A DNA stretch of 64,000 nucleotides from Sindora glabra (lineage: Eukaryota; Streptophyta; Magnoliopsida; Fabales; Fabaceae). Below the pieces are notes generated by a model. The model ran no database searches. It saw nothing but the letters and a program-made list of their open reading frames with translations, and was not told the DNA's origin. The translations under genes and the position numbers were made by a program. The stretch covers positions 4,650,001 to 4,714,000 of the forward strand of contig CM035233.1 of NCBI GenBank assembly GCA_020226215.1, given 5' to 3'. Positions 15,786-27,149 of this stretch are shown one piece after another. The first letter of the stretch is position 1; each line of letters begins with the position of its first letter.

Positions 15786-18700
15786 ATTTAATATCCAAGG
15801 TTGATAAGGTTTAGGAGTAGATTAGTGTTTTTATTCGTGAATACCTTAAAATTAATTTGATGGGGCAAAAATGTAATTTTTCATCCATTTTAAAGGATAT
15901 ACACAATCATATGAAAATAATTTTGGCTAAGTTGAGGGGATAAAGGAAGAAATTAGGCTTAGTTGAAAGGCATTTGAGTAAAACTTAGGAAAAAGAGGAA
16001 TTTTTGCATAAATGAAGGACTAAGGAGCAAAATTTTGGAAGGAAAGTAAAAAATATGCTAAGAATAAAAATATTCTTAGGAATTATGCTAAGATTATGCA
16101 AGCAAGATGACAAAACTAGGTAATGCCATTGTGACATCATATGCTTAGTGGCCATTTCATCTTCCATTATAGATAGGGAAGGAGAAGAGAAAAAGTTAAG
16201 TTCTTGAGTGATTCTTATCTTCTTCTACACTTTTGAGAGAAATAGTGAAAAGCATTTCAAAGATCCTTGAAGAGGTAATATAGTTTTACCTCTAGAGATC
16301 ATCTAGGAAGAAGTAAAATTCCATAAACTTCATTGGGTTCTTCTTTATTTTTTCTAGTGAACTCCTTACTAGTTCTATGTTATTTTGAATATCATCTTTT
16401 GGATGCTAGGTGAATGAAGCAACTGTTGTTAGCTCCTAGTATGAGTAGATATCCACTCTTTTTTTTTATTTTCTTATTTGTGATGTATATATATGAGATA
16501 TATATCTATTATTTTTATTCTATGATTGATGATATGCTAAAGTCATGACTACCATAGTAGATTAGTTTTAAAATATTTTCTTGCGACTATTTTTTTAAGA
16601 TAATAAAGGTTTGAAAGGATAATTTTACATAGAAATGGAAAAAATGGATGAAAGATGAAGGTCTTAGTTTTTATGCTTAAAATTAGGCGACATTCTATTT
16701 TTAATACTTAAAATATGTTGTACTATGTTTTAATATAAAATAAAGATGACAGAATACATCAATATCAAGTGTTGGAAATAATTTTTGGATTGATTTTACT
16801 CTTAAAGGCTCACAGGTTTTTCCATGATTTAAAGGGAAAAGTTTTATTTTTCATGGTTAAATTAAGAAAAAAAATTAAACTACACTATAATATGAAGGTT
16901 TTGGAATGATTACATTAAAGTTGTCAATAAAAAATCACTTTTAAAGTAATATGTAGAGCTCATAGGTTCTTTATGATTTTATGCAAAAAAAAAATTATAT
17001 TTTGTGAGAAAAACTTGCTATGCTATATTCTATACTATTCTAGTAATGCTTATAAATAATTATATGAAGAACATGTAGCAAAAATGTATTTAAGAACACA
17101 TTTTAAAGCTTTTGAAAAAATGTAGAAAAATTTCTTTTAAAATTATGATTTCAGGTAACAAAATTCTCTTATGAAATCTTTTGATTGGCAATTTTTTAGT
17201 TAAAATTTGCATCTTATTTCTAATATAAAAATGAGTGAAAATGATATTTTTAACTTTGAATTTTAATTTGAAATTTTTTAAAAATTTTTAGAGAGTTTAA
17301 TAGTTTAAAGTGGAATTTCCAAATTAAACATGCTTCTTTGCAAACTATTTTAATAGTTTGCATTGTGGATAATTTATGTGACTTGTTTTATAACTAAAAA
17401 TAATTGAAAATTTTTATCTTATGACTAAGATAAAAATCTAAATTTTTTTATTAAATTTTACTAAAGCTTGATATTTTTAAAGGATTTTCAAAGTTAAGGG
17501 TGGCCACATGAGCAATTTTGATAATTAGATGATAAGGTAACTTGTGTGACTTGGTTTATAACTAAATATGGTTGGTAAATGATGTCTAAATTATTTTAAA
17601 CATGGCTGGAAATTATATGGATTTTTGTAAGAAAGTTACATGAAAAGATGATTTTTCTTGCAAAGGTGTTACTTTCTTTGAAGGAACTTGATAGTTGCTT
17701 AAACAAGTAAAAAGTGTAACATATTTTGATCATGAAAATTTTCATAAAAGTTTGCATATTAAAATAGAATTTTAAATTAAGTATGTCTCTTTCAAGGTAT
17801 TTTAACAGTTGGATGTGTCAGTGATTTTTGTAATATATTTTGAGTATGAAAAGGATTTGAAATTGACATTTAAATACTTAGTTTTATTTCTAAAAATTCC
17901 TAGAGATTTTGAAGAAAAGATAGCATTATAATTGGTATTTTTCAAGTTTGAAATGCTTATTATAACCTAGTATATGTTAGCTTGTTTTGTTTGACTAGTT
18001 AGTACTTGTTTAGGATAGTTTTAGGAAGTTTATACTACAAGATAGCTTTCAAATAATCTTGATTTAATAAGGAAAAAAATAATTTTTTTACTTGATAAAA
18101 AGGTTATGCCAACATTAGAATTGACTTTGCTAGAATTTGGTAGTTGTGAAACTTGAAAAGTTCAAGTTATAAATCTTTGGTTTTTATTATAAAAGTCAAA
18201 TGTTATATCAATCTTAGAACTAATATCATTTTTTATTGATGACACATCGCTATATATAGTAATTGGTTTGAAAGCATTCTATAAAAAAAATAGACATTGC
18301 TTCATAGGTTTCATGGTGAAACTGTAAGCTTATTGCATGATTAGTGCATGGATTATGATATGAATTATTCTATGACTTATATATGCACTAATGTGTCATA
18401 TGAAAATATTTATGATTGAAGTTTCATGTTGATAAAATCTTGAAAGTGATATAGTAATCTAGAATGCAAAATAAAAGCTCAAAGCTTCATATGGTTACTA
18501 GTAAAGTGACGAAGGTAATTATATATTCTTTTTGTTAGATTATGGTACATTATATTATGTAATGGTTATGAATAATGGATGACATTTTAACTTTATAATG
18601 ATGATTTATGAATATGATAAAAAGTATTTGAAGGTTATATGAGTATGTCTTCACTAATAAAAGTGTTAGAAGATCATTGTTGGTATTCAAAAATAATGTT

Positions 18701-19796
18701 AGAAGTTGATAAGGTCATTTTTACTATACTTGAATCCAATATTAGTGTCACAAATCTTTCATTGGATATTATTTCTAATTGATTAATTATGTTAATGATC
18801 ATGAGACCTACATCAGGTTTATGTGCATTATCCTTATTAATTAGTAAGTTGATAATTGCAAAGAATAATCTTCATTATGTTAAAGTAATTCACAACTACG
18901 TATGTGAAAATAAGGCTAAATGTCATATATGACATTATAGGCTAAAATGTTGTTAGCTTATGCCATTTATGATATGTGACATTATTATTTGATTATAAGA
19001 CCTTATGGAGAGTTTCCAGGATTAACCCTATGCTTTAACTCCTGAGTCATATGGAAGGATGAATAGGATAAGAGTAACCCTAGAGGGACAAAATTAGGAT
19101 ATGCATGGGACAATGTTAGCTTGGAATAACAAGGTGAAACCTTTTATGCCTTCATGTCTTGTATTAGTTACTCAAAAAGTTATATTGTGATTGTGATTGA
19201 ATTATGTTTGTGATTAAATTATATGACTAATCTATATTTAGCTTAAATATTTAATAGTGTATTGTATAGAATTACCTAATAAGAAATATTTTTTAGTAAG
19301 AAAATGTTTTTAATATATATCTTGTTCATAATTGATATTAGGATTAAAACTGGTTAGAAAATTTATGTGTTAGTTATCTTACTGAGTAATTTTATGACTC
19401 CTTCTACTTGCAGATATATTTTTTAGATACTCTTCCCTAATGGCATCCTTTAAAGTTATTGATATTCAGTGGTATAATTATGAAATTACTTAAGGGAGGT
19501 TCAGACTCGAATGTTACTTTTATATGAATATAGATATACACCAGTCCATAATTGACTATGCTACAGATTTTGCTTCAGTCCTTGAAACATTAGTAGGAGC
19601 ACTTATCTAGCATTACCAATTATACCACTACTAGTAGTAAATGATTAACCATACTCTTTAGCCAATGAAGACCCGTCCACCCTTGACTCTAAAATAGACT
19701 TTATTGACATTTAGTTTACTAATAACTTTCATGATTATTTTTTAAAATTTATTTAATTAATTACATATCCAAGACTCTAAGAATTAGGATATTGCA
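15786..19796 (+). repeat. Probable long Ty3/gypsy LTR (LTR A), solo
   Basis: The stretch has the features of a long gypsy LTR. Its start (tttaatatccaagg) resembles the TGTAATATCC opening of the solo LTR at 21101. Leader-like text follows at about 16010-16350, then about 2.5 kb of low-complexity sequence. A hairpin preceded by ttact lies at 19384-19400 (gagt/actc stem), and the stretch ends ttaggatattgca at 19796. The hairpin sits about 400 bp from the end, as in the other gypsy LTRs of this window. I found no target duplication, so the exact ends are uncertain. The minus frame at 15985-16167 is a chance ORF. Confidence 0.45.
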
Positions 19797-21095
19797 TAAC
19801 CTAAGTAATTTTGTATAATTGTGAATAAATGATGCATATTATTGTGCATATATGACTTTGATATTATTTTAATTGTCTTATGATTTTTATAAAAAAATGA
19901 TTTGGAATAGCAAGTTGCTTTGCATGGAATTTCAAAAGGAAAGGAAAAGTTATTTTCATCTACATCAAAGAAAAATTTATATTTTTGACTTTGAAAATAT
20001 TAAAATAATAGATAGCTACATATTTTGAAAAAGACTTGATTTAGAAAAATATATTTCTAGCTTAATTTCTAAATTGATGTTATCTTTAGAGTATCTTAAA
20101 GCAAAATAGGATTTTTTAAAAAATTTTCAAGTTTATTTAACCTCATCCTATTCAAGTATGATTGTTTAATAGTTTAAGCTTTTATTTACAATGAAGCTTA
20201 ATTCTTTTTAAACATTCAAAAAAGTTTTTTGAGGGTTTTCTGGTTTCTTGTGAAAATGGTAAAATTTTATAAATCTATTTCTAGGTCTTCTAAATTTCTA
20301 TTTGACAAGCCATCCCTTTAAAAATAGCCCTTAAAAAATTATCTGTTAAGATATTGCTATAAAAGAAGAAGTTATAAGTTATTTTCTAATAAAAAGATAT
20401 TTTTTTTGAAATCACTTAAGCTTCTATTTCTTAAATTTTTTAAAACTATTTCCAACACAAAAAAAAAACTTCTTTTGTTTTAGCTTGGTTTTGACTTTAA
20501 AAGAAGTTATTGTATTTTTATTTTAGAATTTCCTTTGGAAAGAAAGAAAAGGAAATTTTCAATATTTTAGATTTAAAACAAGGTTTTATCTATTATTTTT
20601 ACTTGCTATAAGATATTTAAAAGATTATACTTGATTAATTGTGCAAAACTTTTTCTAACTTAATTATTAAAACTTATTGAAAATGTCAACTTTTTGTTTT
20701 TAGATTATACATATTTTTTAAAAATAATTAAATTGAAAAAGTTAGTTAGGTTTAAAAAAGCTTATAAAGATGTCCAGTTAATATCTTTATACCGATCGCG
20801 ATGATCCAAAAGTAAGGTCATGATAATTAAGTATTGACATTCCTTTTACCTTCATCTATATTTAGTAACTTATCTAAGACATGAGAGATTTGTGAAATAA
20901 ACCCCTATTGAATGACCTTTCCTAGCTAGCATTGCATCATATTATTTGACTTTTTATTATGCATGTGAGATACATTAAGATTGCTATTTCTTTTTTTTAT
21001 GCCAAAGAGGCTGTGTCATATTTTTGTTCTCTTTTTTAGTCTATTGCTAGTTCTGTCCACTTATTTGTTTAAAGTGATATGGGCTTTTCGGAATA
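19797..21095. other. AT-rich sequence between two gypsy LTRs
   Basis: No coding domain is visible. It may be inter-ORF LINE sequence, or more of the left LTR. A less AT-rich patch (accgatcgcgatgatcc) near 20791-20807 could be another old LTR edge, but nothing confirms this. Confidence 0.35.
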
Positions 21096-21100
21096 TAAAT
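21096..21100. repeat. Left target-site duplication of solo LTR B
   Basis: TAAAT directly before TGTAATATCC; it matches 23641-23645 exactly. Confidence 0.85.
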
Positions 21101-22312
21101 TGTAATATCCCGAATTTTCAATTCTATTATTTGAATTTCTAAATTCTGAGGCTGTAGAAACGAAGAGCATGATTGAATTAGCTTAGTGGGTGAATCTCAA
21201 GTTGAAAGGAATTAAGTGTAAGGGTAAACGGAATTTTGAAGGAAAAGGATAGTAGGGAAAGAATTAATTTCCCTAAATAGTATGAATGATCAGAGGAGGT
21301 TGGAAAACCCTAAAAAGGGAGGTTGTCTAAGTCTGATAGTGTAAGGAATTTTAAACAGACAGAGACCCTATGGACTAATTTGCAAAAGTGCAGAATCGGG
21401 TGTGGTTAAAGTGTAAATAATTAAGAATTTGGGATTTAATGTGAATAACTAAGATTTTGGGGTGCAATATGTGATTTTTATTAGTGTGACCAATAGATTT
21501 ATGACAAGTGTCATTGTTAGAAAAATAATGGCAAGAATAGCCTTACTTTTGGTGAAAAAGGACTAAAATACCCTTGAGAATCTTAGAAATGACCAAATTG
21601 CCCTAGAAGCTTCTTGAAAAGTCTTCTCTCTTCTCCTTTTTCAAAAAGCTGCAGAATTTCTCCATGAAAGAAGCTGAGACGTGAGAGAGAGAGAGAAGGA
21701 AGAGAGAGAAAGTTTCTCATAACTTTTTCACCTAAAAATAGTGAGATTCAAGCTAAGGTGTAGAAGGGAAATTTGTTCTTCTCCTCAAGCTCTATCCATT
21801 GGTGTGCTTAGAGTGAAGAAAGGCTCAAGTTTGGTTAAGTTTGGGGAGTCCCAAGTGAGGATTTTCAAGTTGCACTAAGAGGTAAAAATGCTCTCCTCTA
21901 AGAGCTCTTTAATGTACTCTTCTTATTTTCTTGAAATCTTGAAGTTGGTAAAGTTAAGGGTGATTGAACATAGAGTTTAGGAGGATTTGAATATGTTTGA
22001 TGGTGTTTTAGATGTTGTAGTGTTGATTTATGGCTTTAGTTTGGTGTAAAAACAACAAGAAATCATGGTTACACACCTGGGTTTTTAGGGTATAATGATG
22101 CATGTGTAGTATGGGCATGATGTGTTTAGAACTTGGCTAAGTTGGTGAAGTTAGAATAAGTTTTATGAATTATAAATCCTATGAAAGGTGAAATTTTGAT
22201 TGTGGAAGTGTTTGTGTGCATTTTCCCTTTTTGAGAAGCCAAATCTATGGATGAGAAAAGAAGGGAGGAAGGAATTTTAGCTGTTTAGTGTGTTTTCGGA
22301 GGATCAGCAAGG

Positions 22313-22552
22313 TACACGGGGTAGAACACGGCCCGTGTTGTACCCTGTGTTCCTCGTCGAAGCTGATCAGTGTTCTACACGGGGTGCAACACTCCCCCGT
22401 GTTTACCTCAGGACTGAAGGGCAGTGATGTACACGGGGTAGAACACGGCCCGTGTTCTCCCCCGTGTTCTTCTCTGATTAAGCCAGTGAAGCCTTGAAGC
22501 CATCCAGTGAGAAACACGGCCCTGAACACGGGGTATGGTACCCCCGTGTTCT
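22313..22552. repeat. Array of four GC-rich palindromes in LTR B
   Basis: Four blocks (about 22313-22352, 22372-22404, 22429-22471 and 22512-22552) are built from tacacgggg..., gaacacggcccgtgttc and ccccgtgttc, each able to fold back on itself. They stand out strongly from the AT-rich background. Because the blocks are nearly self-complementary, open frames appear on both strands here (22245-22529 minus, 22288-22497 plus). Neither is a gene. Confidence 0.85.
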
Positions 22553-22955
22553 TTGCTGAGTGATTTTTTTGGCTTTAATCCTTCATGTTTTGCATGGCTT
22601 TGCCCTTGGATCCTTTTCTAATGTTCTTATGTATTAGTTCAAGGTTGGAAAGTAAAGTATAGAGCATCTAAGTATGCATTTAATTAAGTGGAGAAAGTAA
22701 AGAATACATGAGAATTAAGGAAAGTGATAATGTTCTAATAAGAAACTATGATGTGTATTTGTATAGCCTGAGGAGTGCCATCTTGCAAAGGCAAGAGGAA
22801 GTGTAAAGGAGTTTTTGGTGAGAGCAAAAGGAACATCACATTGGAAGCTTGTGAAAGGTAGCTAGCTTTATCCTTAAGCTTTGTTTTCTAATTACATGAT
22901 TTTATGTGTTTTATGCCATTGTATGGAATGAATATGAAATTGCTGTGTGCGCATT

Positions 22956-23130
22956 CCGGGAAGACAGTAGATTACTATGTTCGGCCTATGGCTAGGGTCC
23001 CCGGAATGATATTGTGAGTGTTGTGGTACCTATGGCTAGGGACCTCGGGAAGACAGTGTGATACTGTGTTAGGCCTTTTGGCACGGGAACCCCGGGAAGA
23101 CAGCGTGATGCTGTGTGAGGCCTAGGTACG
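22956..23130. repeat. About 46-bp tandem repeat in LTR B (four units)
   Basis: Units start near 22956, 23001, 23046 and 23093. They share cgggaagacag, a stretch like gtgatactgtgt, ggcct and a tail such as ggctagggtcccc. The second unit is the most changed. Similar blocks occur in long plant gypsy LTRs (family knowledge). Confidence 0.75.
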
Positions 23131-23336
23131 ATTGTTGAGATGGCCATCTAGATACTGTGATAAGTCCTTTAATGGACTTGATGATTGTTGTGAATTGCTG
23201 TGTGTGTGATGCGTATTTCCTATAATAGTATAATATTGAATATGTTGATGAATGATTATTGGATTTCGAAACGTATGTCTTAATTGCTTAAGGATCTGGA
23301 GTGGTTTGAAATGTTTTTATAGCACTAGTTAGCTAC

Positions 23337-23355
23337 TGAGAAACTTTGTTTCTCA
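23337..23355 (+). other. Perfect hairpin near the 3' end of LTR B
   Basis: TGAGAAAC and GTTTCTCA pair across a three-base loop, preceded by agctac. It lies about 285 bp before the LTR end. Equivalent but different-sequence hairpins occur in the other gypsy LTRs here; a role in RNA 3' end formation is possible but untested. Confidence 0.7.
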
Positions 23356-23640
23356 TGTTTTCTGTATTGTGACTAACCATTCCAGGTGATGCTTCCAAGG
23401 GCTCTCATGATAAAGGGCAATAGTATTTGATGTTGTAAATACTTGTATAGTTGATGACATTGTATATGATGGATGTACAATTTGTAAAGTTGAACTTGTG
23501 AGTAATTATATGACTTTTGATCATGTGTTTGAGATAAGCATATTTGAGATATTCAGAGTAATTTGGAGCAAATGGCATTTTAGTATGCGCTAATTATCTA
23601 TTAAATGAGGAATAAGGCGTTATTAAGTAAGGGAGTTACA

Positions 23641-23645
23641 TAAAT
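23641..23645. repeat. Right target-site duplication of solo LTR B
   Basis: TAAAT directly after GGGAGTTACA; exact match to the left copy. Confidence 0.85.
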
Positions 23646-23699
23646 CATTACACTTATTTAGTCCACTATCTTTTGACCCCTATTTTAAAAAGCATTAAT

Positions 23700-24642
23700 T
23701 CTAATTTTATTATCATTAACAATCACATCCTCATTATGAAAAATAGTAAATCTTGAGCCATGATTGATATAAAATTAGTGTTTTTCTCCTAGTTTGTCCC
23801 TATTGATTGATTTTGACTTCCTTAATTTGCATTTATGTCATGCAATCATCCATTCCCTAAAATGATTCTATTGTTTCTTGCCCTTGCTAACTGTATCGTT
23901 GCCCTTTTTAGTAACATCTACAATTACTGCTTCATTTAGAGAACTTTTTCCACATAGTGTTCATATTTTCTACAATGAAAGCACAATAGATGAATGCTTT
24001 CATATTCTATAACATAAGTCTTACCTTTGATGAAGTATTCTAATAGTAATTCATTTAAAAGATCAATTTCTACATGAAGCCTCACGTACTTTCTTTATGC
24101 TTCAAACTCTATAGTAGCATCTATCTTCAAAGTTTTTCTAATTTGTTCCCTAAATACATGATGAGTTTGTTATCATATTACTTGATAGGTGGTCTAGCTA
24201 ATCATATCCATGTTGTTATCTTCTTATTCTCAACCTTTTCTAAATCAAAATCTTAATTCTATTTGTGAACCATTAAGTAATGATCATAAATCAACCATGA
24301 TGGTGCATTGAATTTCACCAAATAAAATTCATTTTAAAGATTAATGATATCCAGCACTTTATCTTATGCCTAAAGTTGACATAACATCAACTCTAGCACC
24401 TTGAAATTTATCTTGCTCCTTAGCATCTTTATTATTAGGGTTTGTTAGTAGGGTTTGTTCATCCTTTCTTCTTCCTTCTTAGATATTACAAAATTTAAGC
24501 AATATTGTCCTTCATCCATTTCATCTATAGTTTTAAAATCACTAAAATCTATTTTGGCATCTTTATTATTATCATCCTTTCCCTCACTCCCTTCATTTGT
24601 ATCATACATTTCCTTATCAAATTCATTATTACCCTTTATCAC
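23700..24642 (-). pseudogene. LINE ORF1 remnant (DUF4283-like nucleic-acid-binding protein)
   Basis: On the minus strand the open part at 24445-24642 ends with CLNFVISKKEEERMNKPY, like the start of plant LINE ORF1 DUF4283 domains. Downstream, in shifting frames, come LIIKMLRSKINFKVLEL, YDHYLMVHK, FDLEKVENKKITTWI, ARPPIK, a GNKLEKL stretch and further ORF1-like text to about 23700. These follow the ORF1 pattern KLLG.KI.Y..LE...L, the WI..PGLPIEYY block and GNK.G. The final CCHC knuckle is not clear. The N-terminus may reach about 24947 through a broken frame. ORF1 proteins coat LINE RNA for retrotransposition. The solo LTR at 21101-23640 sits right after it on the LINE strand, and ORF2 lies further left in the same orientation. 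Confidence 0.65.
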
Positions 24643-24949
24643 AACCTATTCCTAGGGTTTGTGACCAATGTAGGAAGTTATTACAAGTGACCACCTACTA
24701 TCCTTTCTTAAACTATATCTAATGTAATGATTTTCATGTAAGTATGTTAAGATTTCAAGAGGTATAAATTTTTTAAAAAGATTCAAATACTATTGATTGG
24801 ATGAATTATCATGTAAAGTTTTTTCAACTGTCTTAGTGCTTACATTGACATCGAAGTTTCTAAGTGGACCCACTTTCATCCTATCCAATGATAATTGGAA
24901 ACCTAAAAGAAAAGGATTTTCTAAAGAAAAGAAAGAAAAGGAACCATGA

Positions 24950-27140
24950 GTTTCCTTGAAACTTAGTGAGTAGACAATTAAGAATTTGTGACTTGTTGAT
25001 AGTAATCAAACTAAAATATGCTAGAACATTTTCATTGTTCAACACCTATAAGTATTCATTAGATACAACCAAATTTCTCTTTAACTAACATTTATACTTT
25101 CATGCTTTTACTAGGGAGTAAAAAGATGGTTTCCTTTATGAATAACCTATATAACAAGATGATAGAAATGGACTTATGTTGATGTGCTTTTACTAATGGA
25201 GTTATTTTATGATGCATAAGTTATAAGATGTGGAGATTTAAAACAATTGACATTTTATAATAATGGATTTAGTGGTTGCTTTATTTTGAGTGGAATTTTC
25301 AAGAATAAGACACCTTATGGGGTGCTAGGTGACTTATTTACAAGCATATACTTAAAATGTAATCCTTTCTACTTAATTTTTGTTGACAAAAGCAGCCTAT
25401 TTGCAATAAATACTAGCATAAATCTTTCCCAATTATTGAGGAATTTAATGTTGCCATATACATGAACAAGGAAGAACCTTTATCTTATAATATTGTCTTT
25501 AATATGGAAAATTCCATATTTTTTGTCTTCTATGATAGCAAAATTATAATAAAAAAATATTATAAAAATGGATTGAAGTTTTCAAGATTTTCATGGCTTT
25601 CGTTGTTATATGTTAACTTTACATTTTTTTTTACTATATTTAGTTCATGCTAACATGGATTTGCTCTCACTCTTAATCACTTATAAGATGTGTGATCATG
25701 TCTTTTCTTATAAGTATATTAACACCTGGAAACATGATTTCAATGTTTGAAAAGATGTGATTAATTTATTCAACTTCATTAAAATATTCCTAATTTTTGT
25801 AATGTTTTATATTTATTTATTTTTTAGATAACAATTACAATTATATTTAATTTATTGATTGAAAATTTTAATATGTGACATTTTTTGTTAAATTTCAATA
25901 TTTTAAATCTTGTTATTGATAATAATTATATTGAAAGTTATGCCATAAAACCCTATATATGCTTTTATAATTATTTATTTAATTGCTAAAATTTTATATT
26001 ATAAAAATTATTAGGGATGATTACACAGTTTAAAATGCTTAACAAAATTTGACAAACAAGAGGTCATCACTAATGGGTAGAAAATTAATTAATATAGTTA
26101 TGTCATGTATAAGGTATTTGTGATAGCTAATGTTTGTTAATAATTCACATAGATTATATGTGGTTGCTAATGATTGTTGAATATAGTATTTGCTACACCC
26201 TTATTTATGAAATTTATTGATGATCAATAAGGTATAGATAATTCTTTTTTTGATGTTTGCAATGAGTTTTATCTCAATAAAATGCTATTTTCCTGTGGTG
26301 TAAGTTTTGTGCACTTTTTTTTGTTACAAGTTGAAAATTGATAACCCTAAGAATTACTAAATTTAACACAAGTAGCTTGCATGAGTTAATTATATAATAT
26401 TTGTTAATTAGCATTATACAATTAATTATGTGTTTTATATTAAACATGGTTAATTAATCGTATAATATTTCTAAATTATATATGAAAAATATAAAGCTAT
26501 TGATTAGTTGTACTATATTAAAGAGAAATCATTAGAAAATATATAAAATAATAGATCTTATATTCATCTTTTTATATGTTTTAGTCATTCCCTAAATAAT
26601 AGCTTTTATTAATTATATAATAAAATGAAACTAAAATCTATGCTAAATGTTCCTTTTTTCTATTATAATTAAGATACAAATTTCATTTTTTTTATTAAAT
26701 CACATAATAAATTCTTTTTTTAAAAATTTTTTGTCTTTAGAATCTTGTATAATTTTGTTCTTATAATTTCATATGTTATTTATAAAGTTTAACAAAATAG
26801 AGTAATAATAGATCTATGGGTTTAGCCTAATCCTTACTTATATGCTTAGGTGTAGGCCATACACAATTAACTAATGGACAAAATTTTTATGTGCTAAAAC
26901 TTATGATAATATTTATGCCATTCAATTTTTATAGGCTTTGCTTTGACCTAACCCAATTTAAATTATAAACAAGTGAAGGTATTCTAGTTAGATAAAGAAA
27001 TATCTCATTATACCTTAATTAAATTGTTAGTGTACTATATGCTTATATGTATGCATGCTTGTATGTATGTATGGAAAGATAAGTAGATATAATGGAAAGT
27101 ATGATAAAGTTGTTATACTCAAAGTATGAAAAGAATGATG
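24950..27140. other. AT-rich sequence without recognisable genes
   Basis: Frames at 25247-25465 and 25462-25653 (plus) show no domain and have skewed F/I/N/Y content. No LTR end, TIR or repeat could be established. Confidence 0.4.
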
Positions 27141-27149
27141 AAGATATTA

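Larger units (their letters stand above)
21101..23640 (+). repeat. Solo Ty3/gypsy LTR (LTR B), 2,540 bp
   Basis: It starts TGTAATATCCCG and ends GGGAGTTACA, and is flanked by perfect 5-bp target duplications TAAAT (21096-21100 and 23641-23645). No internal domain lies between the ends, so it is a solo LTR left by LTR-LTR recombination. In order it holds a stretch typical of plant gypsy LTRs (aaaatacccttgag, then accaaattgcccta), a GA-rich tract near 21674-21710, GC-rich palindromes (22313-22552), a roughly 46-bp tandem repeat (22956-23130) and a hairpin near its 3' end (23337-23355). The opening and layout are like Tekay/Del chromoviruses (inference). It interrupts LINE sequence. Confidence 0.9.

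Noticed and set aside
16489..16512. Palindrome around agatatatatct as a regulatory site
   Set aside because: It is expected by chance in TA-rich DNA.
22245..22529. Cysteine-rich peptide gene
   Set aside because: It lies within a solo LTR, and the repeats are read similarly on both strands because the DNA is palindromic.
22313..23130. CRISPR-like array
   Set aside because: The repeats are unequal in length, contiguous or self-complementary, lie inside a plant LTR, and no cas-like gene is present.
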